From the NCBI GenBank assembly GCA_038040385.1, contig JBBPII010000015.1, positions 86,164 to 150,163 on the forward strand: 64,000 nucleotides of DNA. Reading direction: 5' to 3'. Numbering within the stretch: the first letter of the stretch is position 1; the number at the start of each line of letters is the position of its first letter. The translations under genes were made by a program, and so were the position numbers. Shown here in pieces: positions 9,124 to 17,056 of this stretch. Under the pieces are notes generated by a model. That model was not told the origin of the DNA and did no database searches. It saw nothing but the letters and a program-made list of their open reading frames with translations. This stretch comes from Gilichinskyi gelida (GTDB lineage: Bacteria; Acidobacteriota; Thermoanaerobaculia; Gp7-AA8).

Positions 9124-9510
9124 ATGGCCAAGGAGCATGCTCGCGAAATGCGAAAGGCGCCGACGGCGTACGAACAGCGCCTCTGGAGTTGGCTAAGGGA
9201 TCGCCGCTTCGGCGAATGCAAGTTCAGGCGTCAGCACCCTCTCGGGCCTTACATCCTCGATTTCTATTGCGTAGAACTCAAGCTGGCGATCGAAGTCGAC
9301 GGCAAGCAACATGACGGCGTCTGGACGATCGACTACGAGGATGTGCGAACGAAGTATCTGAGTCGCCGGGGCATCGACATGCTGCGCATTCCCAACGAAC
9401 TGTTGACGGCTGACGCACCGATGGTGGCGGAGCAGATCAGATACGCAATAGCCACGGCCCTCACCCGGCCTTCGGCCACCCTCTCCCGCTCCGCGGGAGA
9501 GGGGCGCTGA
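9124..9510 (+). CDS. DUF559 domain protein (Vsr-like PD-(D/E)XK endonuclease fold)
   Basis: This is a 128-aa protein. Residues 1-112 match the DUF559 pattern: an N-terminal helix with the APTAYEQRLWSWLRDRRF signature, KFRRQHPLGPYILDFYC, then LAIEVDGKQHDG, which carries the acidic and Lys/Gln residues of the Vsr-like nuclease core, and later YLSRRGIDMLRIPN. The family is related to very-short-patch repair endonucleases and its biological role is unsettled. The last ~16 residues (LTRPSATLSRSAGEGR) are encoded by the inverted family B repeat, so the ORF ends inside the element. Context suggests it acts on the repeats around it; this is inference. Confidence 0.85.
   Translation: MAKEHAREMRKAPTAYEQRLWSWLRDRRFGECKFRRQHPLGPYILDFYCVELKLAIEVDGKQHDGVWTIDYEDVRTKYLSRRGIDMLRIPNELLTADAPMVAEQIRYAIATALTRPSATLSRSAGEGR
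9456..9504 (-). repeat. Family B repeat, inverted copy overlapping DUF559 3' end
   Basis: This copy is in inverse orientation to that at 9056-9103 and has compensating changes that keep both hairpins. It encodes the C-terminal tail and lies upstream of the stop of the DUF559 ORF. Confidence 0.8.
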
Positions 9511-9519
9511 TTGATTGCT

Positions 9520-9567
9520 CCCCTCTCCCGCTTGCGGGAGAGGGTGGCGCGAAGCGCCGGGTGAGGG
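9520..9567 (+). repeat. Family B repeat, right direct copy
   Basis: This is a direct copy of 9056-9103. The stop codon of the GGDEF/EAL gene (TAA on the minus strand, 9568-9570) begins at its outer edge. Confidence 0.85.
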
Positions 9568-12500
9568 TTACGGCAGCTCCAGCGCCGGCACGCCCAGCAG
9601 GAACCCCTGCACCTCGTCGCAGGCCTGCTGGCGGAGGAAGGCCAGCTGCGCCTCGGTCTCCACCCCTTCGGCGACCACGCGGAGGTCGAGGCCGCGCGCC
9701 ATACCGATGACGGCGGAGATGATGGCGCGGTCGGCGCGGCTCGACTCGATCTCCTGCACGAACTCCTGGTCGATCTTCACCGTGTCGATGGGGAAGCTGC
9801 GCAGGTAATTGAGCGATGAGTGGCCGGTGCCGAAGTCATCGATGGCGATGCGCACGCCCATCTCCCGAAGCCGCCGCAGCGTGGCCAGCGTCCGCTCGGT
9901 GTTCTGCATGGCCGTGCTCTCGGTGATCTCCAGCTCCAGATCGCACGCCGCGAGGCCGGACTCTTCCAGCGCCGCACAGATGAGCGTCGGCAGGTCGGAA
10001 TGCTGGAACTGCCGCGGCGAGAGATTCACCGCCATGCGCAGCCCGGCGTGTCCGGACTCCTGCCACAGCTTGGCCCGCCGGCACGCCTCGCGCAGCACCC
10101 ACTCGCCGATCGGGACGATGAGCCGCGTCTCCTCGGCGATGGGGATGAACTCGGTCGGCCCGATCCCCTTCCACCGCAGCAGCGCCTCCACGCCGGTGAT
10201 CTTGTTCGTGGAAAGCTTGAACTGCGGCTGATAGTGCAGCACCAGCTCGCCGCGCTCCACGGCGTGGCGCAGGTTGTTCTCCATCGATAGCCGCTCCAGC
10301 GCGCGGCTGTTCATGGTCTCGGTGAAGAGCTGACACGAATTCCGCCCCGCGTCCTTGGCGCGGTACATGGCGTGATCGGCGTTCTTCAGCAGCATCTCGG
10401 CAGTGTCGCCGTCGTTCGGAAAAAGGGCGATGCCGATGCTGGTGGTGATGAAGAGCTCCGTCTCCTCGATGCGCATCGGCTGGGCGACGGCGTCGAGCAG
10501 CTTCTGCGCGACCGACGCCGCATGTTCGGGATTCCTGAGCTCCGGCAGCAGGATGGTGAACTCGTCGCCGCCCATGCGGGCGATGGAATCCTCCTCCCGC
10601 AGCGCCGCCTGCAGCCGCGCGGCGACCGCCTTCAGCATCTCGTCGCCGAGCGAATGCCCGAGGGTGTCGTTGACGTACTTGAACCGGTCGAGATCGAGGA
10701 ACATCACCGCGAGGGTCGACTGCAGCCGCCGCGCGTGCGCCAGCGCGACGGTGAGGCGGTCCCGGAAGAGGCGGCGGTTCGGGAGGCCGGTCAGCGCGTC
10801 GTGGTAGGCCTGATACTCGATCTGTTCCTCGGCGCGCTTTCGCTCGCTGATGTCGCGGGAGACGCAGATGATCTCGTCCAGGCGGCCGGTGGCCGGATTG
10901 CGCACCGAGCGGCTGGTGGTCTCGAACCAGATCAGCGAGCCCTCCTTGCGCCGGACGCGGTAGCTGAACGTGGTGGGGCCGACGTCGTTGATCAGTTTCG
11001 AGAGATGCCGGACCTCGTCGCGGTCCTCGTCATGGATGATGTCGTAGGCCGAGGCGCCGACCAGCTCCGCCGGCTCGTATCCGAGCAACCGCCGGGAGGC
11101 CTCGGAGACATAGAGGAACATGCCGCGCATCGACGTGCGGGTGATCAGGTCGGTGGAGTTCTCGGCCATCAGCCGGTAGCGCGCCTCGCTGTCGCGCAGC
11201 GCCTGCTCCGACAGCCGGCGCTCGGTGATGTCGTTGTGCACGCCGATCGAGCCGATGATGTTTCCCTCGGCGTCGGTGACCGGCGCGCCGCCGATCTCCA
11301 TCCAGACCACCGTGCCGTCCTTGCGGCGGATGCGCACCTCGTATCGATCGGAGATGCCGCGCTGGCGCAGTTTCAACTTCTCCTGCAGCAGCGCCACGTC
11401 TTCCGGATAGGCCATCAGCGTCTCCGGACGAAGGCCGATGACCTCCTCGCGGCTGTAGCCGACCATGTCGCAGAATCGGGTGTTGCAGAACTGCAGGACG
11501 CCTTCGTTGTCGACCTGCGCCAGCCCCTCGCGCATCCGTTCGATCAGCAGGCGGTAGCGGCGCTCGCTCTCGCGCAGGGCGTTTTCCGTCGCCTTCCGAT
11601 CGCTGATGTCGATGACCGTCCCCTCGAAGTTCTCGTCGTCGAGCAGATGAACGCTTTCCACGACATGAACGAGCGTCCCGTCCTTGCGTCGAAGAGTGAT
11701 TTCCTCGGCGAAGAGACTCCGTTGGGCGCGGAGGCGGGCGATGAAGACGTCGCGATCCCCCGACTCGGCGTACAGCTCCACCGCGCGATGCTGCATCAGC
11801 TCCTCGCGGGAGTCGTATCCGAGGATGCGCGCCAACGCGTCATTGCACTCCAGGATGCGGCCGTCGACGGTGTTGCGATAGACGCCGGCGAGATTGCGCT
11901 CGAATAGCAGGCGATGCCGCAGCTCGCTGCTGCGGAGCGCGGCCTCGATGCGGTGGCGGCCGATGGCGCTGACGAAGATCTCGCCGGTGATGCGCAGCAA
12001 CGCGCCGCACTCCTCTCCCCAGTCCTTGTCGTCGGGCGAACCGACGCCGAGGACGCCGACCGGAACGCGGTTGTAGAGCAGCGGCACGGCGAGCACCGAG
12101 AGATTGCCGGCGCGCTCGTACATCGCGCGCTCCGCGGCCGGAGCATCGGTGCTGCGCACCTGCAGAAACGGGTCGCTGGTGAGGCGCTCGATCGACCAGG
12201 GGAACGCGGCGATCGGAAAGGAGCGCACTTCACCCCTCGGCGTCGCCGGGTCGGCGTTCCACTCGTGCGTCAGCAGCGCGGTGTCGCCGTCCTCGAAGTT
12301 GTAGAGGTACGCGCGCTGCGCGCCGATGAAGGTCGCCACCCGGCCGAGGGCGTTCTCGATCTCGTCGTCCAGCTCCTCGGGCGCCACGTTGATGAAATGG
12401 GTGGAGATGCCGGAGACCAGCGTCTCGAACGCCAGGCGATGGGCGAGCGACTCCTGCGAATCGCGGCGCTCGCGCGCGTCGAGGGCCATGGCCACCAGAT

Positions 12501-13041
12501 CGGCGATGGCGCCGGCGAAGCTCTCGTCTTCGACCGACCAACTCCGCGGCGCGCCGATGTGCTCGTGGCACACCACGCCGACGACCTGCCCTCGATGGCG
12601 GATCGGCGCGTCGATGATGGAGGTGATGCCGGCCGAGAGGTGGTAGTCGGCGAAGCCGGCTGTCCGCGGGTCGATGTTCGCGTCGTGGGCGACGATGGCG
12701 CGCTCCAGCTCCAGCGACTGGAAGTACATCGGATAGGTCGATGCGTCGAGCTGCGTACCGGCGGTGTGCATGCCCGTACGGCGGTCGAAGAGATCGGCGC
12801 AGCGGATGGCGTTCCGCCCGGTGGCGTAGAACCAGACGCCGACCCGCGCCACTTCGAGCGTCCGCGCCGCCGCCTCGGTGATCTCGCGCAACGCGTCGTC
12901 GAGGGTCCCGGCGTGGACCGAGGGACGCTTCGCCATTTCGACGAGCAGTTGCGTTTGCCGGCGCGCACGGGCGTCCGCCTCGCGAAGGACGGCGTCAAAC
13001 CCTGCGTCGGAACGCGGGCGGAAGGTATCGGTCTCTGACAC
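9568..13041 (-). CDS. GAF/PAS-GGDEF-EAL cyclic-di-GMP signalling protein
   Basis: This is a soluble protein of about 1157 aa with no TM segment. From the N-terminus it shows two GAF domains (about 20-370), three PAS domains each followed by PAC-like RRKDG segments (about 385-755), a GGDEF domain with intact GGDEF near residue 823, and an EAL domain with EALLRW near 951, ITES, DDFGTG and AEGVET. Both catalytic domains keep their key residues, so it could make and degrade c-di-GMP under control of ligands sensed by the GAF/PAS array. The GTG at 13041 is preferred because a TATATT box lies 12 nt upstream; an ATG at 13074 would fall inside a repeat. The stop lies against a family B repeat. Confidence 0.93.
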   Translation of the reverse strand: MSETDTFRPRSDAGFDAVLREADARARRQTQLLVEMAKRPSVHAGTLDDALREITEAAARTLEVARVGVWFYATGRNAIRCADLFDRRTGMHTAGTQLDASTYPMYFQSLELERAIVAHDANIDPRTAGFADYHLSAGITSIIDAPIRHRGQVVGVVCHEHIGAPRSWSVEDESFAGAIADLVAMALDARERRDSQESLAHRLAFETLVSGISTHFINVAPEELDDEIENALGRVATFIGAQRAYLYNFEDGDTALLTHEWNADPATPRGEVRSFPIAAFPWSIERLTSDPFLQVRSTDAPAAERAMYERAGNLSVLAVPLLYNRVPVGVLGVGSPDDKDWGEECGALLRITGEIFVSAIGRHRIEAALRSSELRHRLLFERNLAGVYRNTVDGRILECNDALARILGYDSREELMQHRAVELYAESGDRDVFIARLRAQRSLFAEEITLRRKDGTLVHVVESVHLLDDENFEGTVIDISDRKATENALRESERRYRLLIERMREGLAQVDNEGVLQFCNTRFCDMVGYSREEVIGLRPETLMAYPEDVALLQEKLKLRQRGISDRYEVRIRRKDGTVVWMEIGGAPVTDAEGNIIGSIGVHNDITERRLSEQALRDSEARYRLMAENSTDLITRTSMRGMFLYVSEASRRLLGYEPAELVGASAYDIIHDEDRDEVRHLSKLINDVGPTTFSYRVRRKEGSLIWFETTSRSVRNPATGRLDEIICVSRDISERKRAEEQIEYQAYHDALTGLPNRRLFRDRLTVALAHARRLQSTLAVMFLDLDRFKYVNDTLGHSLGDEMLKAVAARLQAALREEDSIARMGGDEFTILLPELRNPEHAASVAQKLLDAVAQPMRIEETELFITTSIGIALFPNDGDTAEMLLKNADHAMYRAKDAGRNSCQLFTETMNSRALERLSMENNLRHAVERGELVLHYQPQFKLSTNKITGVEALLRWKGIGPTEFIPIAEETRLIVPIGEWVLREACRRAKLWQESGHAGLRMAVNLSPRQFQHSDLPTLICAALEESGLAACDLELEITESTAMQNTERTLATLRRLREMGVRIAIDDFGTGHSSLNYLRSFPIDTVKIDQEFVQEIESSRADRAIISAVIGMARGLDLRVVAEGVETEAQLAFLRQQACDEVQGFLLGVPALELP

Positions 13042-13053
13042 TGGACTGATGTC

Positions 13054-13059
13054 AATATA
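13054..13059 (-). promoter_or_regulatory. -10-like box of GGDEF/EAL gene
   Basis: TATATT on the minus strand, 12 nt before the GTG start, with no Shine-Dalgarno sequence between them. It is one of several such near-leaderless boxes in the window. Confidence 0.35.
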
Positions 13060-13068
13060 ACAGGCCCG

Positions 13069-13145
13069 CGTCATCCTGAGCCGCGCAGACGGCGAAGGAT
13101 CTCAGGATGCGCATTCGGAGATCCTTCGCTGCGCTCAGGATGACG
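13069..13145 (-). repeat. Family A palindromic repeat
   Basis: Arms CGTCATCCTGAGC and GCTCAGGATGACG face each other with further pairing of GGATCT/AGATCC inside. It lies between the 5' end of the GGDEF/EAL gene and the 3' end of the DUF2071 gene. Confidence 0.85.
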
Positions 13146-13150
13146 AAACG

Positions 13151-13849
13151 TCAGCACTTCTGGGGCGGATCGATGCCGACGCTGACCCCGCGCGCGTAAT
13201 GGCGCAGCGGAATGGAGCTGGCGCGGCGGATGCCGGCGGCCCAGATCAGCGTCTCCTCCAGTTCCAACACCTCGGCGCGCTGAATGGGATACGGCTCGTG
13301 ATGGACGCTGGCGCGATAGAGCTGATGGTCATCATCCGCAGCATAGAGAAGGTAGCGCTCAACCAGGAAGTGCTCGATGGTGCCGGGGGCGGCGGGGCGG
13401 GCGGGACCCTCCACCGGGCGGTAGACGATGCGCGATTCGGCGGGCTGCACGCCGGCGGGATCGTCGCGTTGTGAAGTGAATTCGATGGAGGCTTTCGCGG
13501 AACAGTCGATCCTGGAGTGAAAGTACGGGAGTTTGTAAAACGCCCGCGCGGCCTCGACGGCGAGAGCGCTGTTGGCATCGAGGCTGAAGAACCAGACGCC
13601 GGGATCGCGGCCGTCGCGATGCACGTACGTCCGAACGTTGACCTCGTGGAAGCTCGACAGCCACGGAATCGGCGGCGTCAAGACCGGCCGCACGCCGCTG
13701 AGGGTGAAGGGAATCAGACCGACGTAGGCCTTCCCGTCAAAGGCGTCGACGGTGAGCTGCGGCGGAACGAGCGCCTGCAGCTCCATCGGAGGGATCTCCC
13801 AATGCAGGAACAGAAGATGGTGCCAGTCCTGGCGCATAATCGACGTCAT
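13151..13849 (-). CDS. DUF2071 family (YqjF-like) protein
   Basis: This is a protein of about 232 aa. The segment from WHHLLFLHWEIPP through LVPPQLTVDAFDGKAYVGLIPF, with later EVNVRTYV and GVWFFSLDA, is characteristic of DUF2071/YqjF proteins, an acetoacetate-decarboxylase-like fold with no settled biochemical role. The start is either ATG 13849 or ATG 13837 (MRQDWHH). The first shares bases with the ATG of the divergent lipoprotein gene at 13848. The 3' end is next to a family A repeat. Confidence 0.82.
   Translation of the reverse strand: MTSIMRQDWHHLLFLHWEIPPMELQALVPPQLTVDAFDGKAYVGLIPFTLSGVRPVLTPPIPWLSSFHEVNVRTYVHRDGRDPGVWFFSLDANSALAVEAARAFYKLPYFHSRIDCSAKASIEFTSQRDDPAGVQPAESRIVYRPVEGPARPAAPGTIEHFLVERYLLYAADDDHQLYRASVHHEPYPIQRAEVLELEETLIWAAGIRRASSIPLRHYARGVSVGIDPPQKC
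13835..13840 (+). promoter_or_regulatory. -10-like box of lipoprotein gene
   Basis: CATAAT, five of six matches to the sigma-70 -10 consensus, lies exactly 7 nt before the ATG at 13848, which predicts a leaderless transcript. It overlaps the 5' end of the divergent DUF2071 gene. Confidence 0.45.
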
Positions 13850-14324
13850 GCCCTGGAACAAAGCAAGATTTCGTCCCGCTCTCGCGGTCGCACTTCTCCT
13901 CGTCGCCTGCTCGTCGTCCGCGCCGCAGGCAGAGGGGCCGAAGGCGAACATCGCGGCGCCGCAGATCGACATCGAGCAGATGTACGGACCGCGCGACGCC
14001 GGCTTCCCGTACGGCAACTTCGAGGTGAAGTACCGGCTGGAGATCCAGAACCGCGCCGACGTCCCGCTGACGCTGAAGCGAATCACGATCTCGACCTCGA
14101 ATCCCGAAGGGGGGGCATACTTGCTCGTCGCGCCGCGCGACTACTACTTCAACAAGAGCATCCCCGCGCAGTCGGTCGAGACGGTGGAGTTCTGGGCCCG
14201 CGCGTACGGCTACGGCCGCAGCATGCGCGACACCGAGCCGGTGACGGTCAAGGGCGTCGTGAATTTTCAGTCGCCGAGCGGGTACCTGAATCAGGTCTTC
14301 GTTCAGGAGATCGGGCAGATGTGA
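13848..14324 (+). CDS. Hypothetical lipoprotein
   Basis: This is a 158-aa protein with a basic N-terminus and a hydrophobic segment ending in the lipobox LLVAC, so lipidation at about Cys21 is expected. The rest resembles a single beta-sandwich (FEVKYRLEIQNRADVPLTLKRI), similar in style to LEA14/WHy proteins, but I cannot assign it firmly. Start 13848 is fixed by the signal sequence. It converges with a GT2 gene 3 bp downstream. Confidence 0.75.
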   Translation: MPWNKARFRPALAVALLLVACSSSAPQAEGPKANIAAPQIDIEQMYGPRDAGFPYGNFEVKYRLEIQNRADVPLTLKRITISTSNPEGGAYLLVAPRDYYFNKSIPAQSVETVEFWARAYGYGRSMRDTEPVTVKGVVNFQSPSGYLNQVFVQEIGQM

Positions 14325-14327
14325 TTT

Positions 14328-15059
14328 TCACTCGAACAGATCGAATTCGGCCGCTGGTAGCGGCTCGGGCTCCGCGACCTCGGAGCGCCAGGCCTCGAAG
14401 AGGTACAGATCGAAGTGCAGCAGGAAGACCTCGCGGCACATGTCCCAGCGGCCGGAGAGGCCCCGCATCAGCCCGCGCTTGTTCTCCTTGATGAGGTGAC
14501 CGAGGTCGTAGACGACGGTCTGGCGCTGGCGGAAGCCGGCGCGCGAACAGAAGAAGTTGAGCGCCGCCTCGATCTTGAATCGCTCCTGGTAGCGCAGCGG
14601 GACGGTGTCCCACACCGCGCGCTTCATCACTCGGATTCCCGAGAGCACCGGACCGACTTTCATCTCCAGATGGAAGAAGTTGCGGACCGGGCCGCGGTTG
14701 CGCACGCCGATGTTCATGTCGCAGTGGCCGCGCCGCACCGGAAGGACCAGCGCCTCGATGTGCTTCTCGGTGAGGTTGAACATGTCGCCGTCGACGAAGA
14801 AGAGGACGTCGCCGCGGGCGTGCTCCACGCCGGCGCGCATGGCATGGCCCTTCCCGCGGTTCTCGCGGAGAGCGATGGTGGTGACCCCCTCGAAGCCGCG
14901 GGCGATGTCCACCGTGCCGTCGGTGGAGCCGTCGCTGACTACGATGATCTCGTCGACCAGGCGGCTGCCGGTGAGCGCGCCGAGGACCTCGCCGAGGGTC
15001 TTTTCTTCGTTGTAGGCGGCGATGATGGCCGAAGTCCGCAAGCCGTTCTCCTCGAGCAT
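14328..15059 (-). CDS. Family 2 glycosyltransferase
   Basis: This is a 243-aa GT-A enzyme: SAIIAAYNEEKTLGEVL at the N-terminus, the nucleotide-binding DGSTDGT segment, and a DGD metal-binding motif in FFVDGDMF. No TM helices are obvious. It resembles small cytoplasmic GT2 proteins of the glucosyl-3-phosphoglycerate synthase or dolichyl-phosphate type. The acceptor is unknown. Confidence 0.88.
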   Translation of the reverse strand: MLEENGLRTSAIIAAYNEEKTLGEVLGALTGSRLVDEIIVVSDGSTDGTVDIARGFEGVTTIALRENRGKGHAMRAGVEHARGDVLFFVDGDMFNLTEKHIEALVLPVRRGHCDMNIGVRNRGPVRNFFHLEMKVGPVLSGIRVMKRAVWDTVPLRYQERFKIEAALNFFCSRAGFRQRQTVVYDLGHLIKENKRGLMRGLSGRWDMCREVFLLHFDLYLFEAWRSEVAEPEPLPAAEFDLFE

Positions 15060-15111
15060 GATTCGTTGCCGCAGCGGGAGGGTTGCAACGGGTGGACCAT
15101 AACACGAACAA

Positions 15112-15217
15112 AAGTGCTGAGTGCTGAGTCCTGAGTGCTGAGAAGGACGGGATGTCCTGAAAACGCATCAATTGATTCTTTGCCTACTCAGCGCTCAGCA
15201 CCCAGCACTCAGCACTC
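15112..15217. repeat. Family F repeat (CTGAGTGCTGAG) pair
   Basis: Tandem CTGAGTGCTGAG units (15117-15142) are followed by the inverse CAGCACTCAGC units (15187-15217), separated by about 45 bp. The unit lies between the divergent GT2 and LEA14-like genes. Related units occur at 38100-38136 and 48554-48568. Confidence 0.75.
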
Positions 15218-15237
15218 CTTTTGCACAACCTTCGGTC

Positions 15238-15741
15238 ATGAAACGAACTCTCGTCTACGCCTCGCTACTTACCGGCCTCTGCCTGTCGCTGGCCGCGTTG
15301 ACGCTCACCGTCACCGGCTGCAGCACGGTCCAGAAAGCGCTCAATATCGTCAACCCGTCGTATTCGATCCGCGACGTCCGGCCGCGGGTGGCCATCGCCT
15401 TGCCGCTCTCGGCCTCGTCGATCGATCTGGAGTTCGACGTCGGCGTCGACAACCCGAACGACGTCGCGCTGCGCCTCGACCGCCTAGACTTCGATGTACT
15501 GATCAACGACAACCCGGTGGTCAGCCGCGTGATCAGCGATCAGGGGATCCAGATCCCGGCACGCGGAGTGGGCAACGTGCACCTGCGGACCCGCGTCGGC
15601 TATGACAACATCCGCAACATCTGGCGCGAGGTCAGCGACCTGATCAACGGCAACAGGGCGCGATACCAGATCCGCGGGAACGCCTACTACAACACTCCGA
15701 TCGGGCAGATGCGGTTCCCGGTGACGGTGTACTCGCGGTAG
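15238..15741 (+). CDS. LEA14-like (WHy domain) lipoprotein
   Basis: This is a 167-aa protein. ATG 15238 gives a signal sequence ending in the lipobox-like TVTGC. The mature part (LEFDVGVDNPNDVALRLDRLDFDVLIND, split here by meaning only) has the N-P-N signature of LEA type 2/WHy domains, secreted or periplasmic proteins linked to desiccation or stress in other organisms. It is followed in the same frame by the AmpG-like gene. Confidence 0.8.
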   Translation: MKRTLVYASLLTGLCLSLAALTLTVTGCSTVQKALNIVNPSYSIRDVRPRVAIALPLSASSIDLEFDVGVDNPNDVALRLDRLDFDVLINDNPVVSRVISDQGIQIPARGVGNVHLRTRVGYDNIRNIWREVSDLINGNRARYQIRGNAYYNTPIGQMRFPVTVYSR

Positions 15742-15753
15742 CCTAGCGGCGCC

Positions 15754-16971
15754 ATTTCGACCAAGCGCACAACCTGGTTCGTCGGAGGCGTCGCCGCGGC
15801 GCTCTACTTCTCGGAGGGGCTGCCGTTCGGCATCGTCACCGAGCTGATGCCGACCTACCTCCGCATGCATCACGTGGGGCTGACGGCCATCGGCTCGCTC
15901 AGCGCGGTCGGCATCGCCTGGACGCTGAAAGTCCTCTGGTCGCCGCTGGTCGACTCGTTCGGCACCTACCGACGCTGGATCGCCGGCGCGGTCTTCGCCA
16001 TGACGGTGATCCTCGCCGCCTTCGCGATCATGCCCGAGACGGTCGCCGGCCAGTTCTGGATCCTCATCACCATCTTCGTCATCGCCTCGGCCACGCAGGA
16101 CATCGCCATCGACGCCTTCACCATCCGCACCACGCCGGCGGAAATGATCGGGCCGGTGAACTCCATCCGCGTGATGGCCTACCGCGTCGCGCTCATCGTC
16201 GGCGGCGGCGGGATGGTGGCGCTCGCCGGGTGGGCGGGATGGCACGCGGCGTTCGGCGCAGGCGCGGCGCTCTTCGCCGTCGTGTTCCTGCTGGCGTTGT
16301 GGCTCCCCGACGACCGCGGCGACCGGGCGCACAAACAGAATCTGCTGCGCGACCTCGCGCAGTGGGCGCGCCGGCCGAAGGCGGGCGTCCTGCTGGCCAT
16401 CGTTTTTCTCTATCGACTGGGAGAGCTGGCCATCGTTACGATGATCAAGCCGTTCTGGGTCGACCGCGGCTTCTCCGCCGCGGAGATCGGGACGATCACC
16501 ACCGTCGTCGGCGTCATCATCAGCGTGGCCGGCGCGGTCGTGGGCGGCGCGATCGTGGCGCGCATCGGTCTATGGCGCGCGCTGCTCTGGCTCGGCATCG
16601 CCCAAACCATGTCCAACCTCGGATACGCGATCGTGGCCACCATCGACGCCGGCCGCTGGGCGATCTACGCCGCCGCGGCGCTGGAGAACTTCGGCTTCGG
16701 ACTGGGCACCGCCGCCTTCCTGTCATTCCTGATGTCGATCTGCGACCGCGAGCGCGCCGCCACCGAATACGCCGCGCTGACCGCCACCTTCGCGCTGACG
16801 CGCGCCCTGATCGGCCCCGTCAGCGGATGGATCGCCCAGAACCTCGGCTACGCGACCTTCTTCTGGTCGACGGTGTTCTTCGGCATTCCGGCGCTGCTGC
16901 TGTTGCCGCTGGTGCGCGGCGTTGTCACCCCGAGCGAGAGTGAGGGGCCTGGGGGACGGGTGGCGCCATGA
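15754..16971 (+). CDS. AmpG-like MFS transporter with non-canonical start
   Basis: About 405 aa with twelve predicted TM helices. The segment just before the first ATG (15847) encodes ALYFSEGLPFG, the conserved first helix of AmpG-type muropeptide permeases, so translation must begin earlier. No ATG, GTG or TTG exists between the preceding stop (15739-15741) and that helix; ATT at 15754 is the best candidate start. Another family hallmark is ATQDIAIDAF. The last ~15 residues (VTPSESEGPGGRVAP) are encoded by a family A repeat. The likely role is uptake of anhydro-muropeptides or a related solute. Confidence 0.78.
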   Translation: MSTKRTTWFVGGVAAALYFSEGLPFGIVTELMPTYLRMHHVGLTAIGSLSAVGIAWTLKVLWSPLVDSFGTYRRWIAGAVFAMTVILAAFAIMPETVAGQFWILITIFVIASATQDIAIDAFTIRTTPAEMIGPVNSIRVMAYRVALIVGGGGMVALAGWAGWHAAFGAGAALFAVVFLLALWLPDDRGDRAHKQNLLRDLAQWARRPKAGVLLAIVFLYRLGELAIVTMIKPFWVDRGFSAAEIGTITTVVGVIISVAGAVVGGAIVARIGLWRALLWLGIAQTMSNLGYAIVATIDAGRWAIYAAAALENFGFGLGTAAFLSFLMSICDRERAATEYAALTATFALTRALIGPVSGWIAQNLGYATFFWSTVFFGIPALLLLPLVRGVVTPSESEGPGGRVAP

Positions 16972-17051
16972 ACATGCCGACGCGCGCCGCCCGACCGCCC
17001 AGGTCCCTCGCGCAGCCTGCCCTGAGTGAAGCCGAAGGGCTCGGGATGACA
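16923..17051 (+). repeat. Family A repeat, long form
   Basis: Outer arms TGTCACCCCGAG and CTCGGGATGACA are separated by about 105 bp containing further imperfect pairing. The left part encodes the C-terminus and stop codon of the AmpG-like protein; the right end stops 6 bp before rsmE. Confidence 0.75.
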
Positions 17052-17056
17052 AGGGT

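Larger units (their letters stand above)
9056..9567 (+). mobile_element. Candidate DUF559-encoding palindromic element (family B)
   Basis: The layout is a 48-bp repeat (9056-9103), a 15-bp palindrome (9104-9118), the DUF559 ORF (9124-9510), an inverted copy of the same repeat (9456-9504) and a second direct copy (9520-9567), which I read as identical to the first. Each copy contains two hairpins: CCTCTCCCGC pairing with GCGGGAGAGG, then GGCGC pairing with GCGCC around a GAA loop. The unit lies exactly between two convergent genes, a thioesterase and a GGDEF/EAL protein. That it is mobile is inference from structure; no transposase is present, and the nuclease is the only candidate enzyme. Confidence 0.5.

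Noticed and set aside
13069..13145. Family A repeats as rho-independent terminators only
   Set aside because: Some copies do sit between convergent genes, but no T-run follows and others are translated within genes, so termination cannot be their general explanation.
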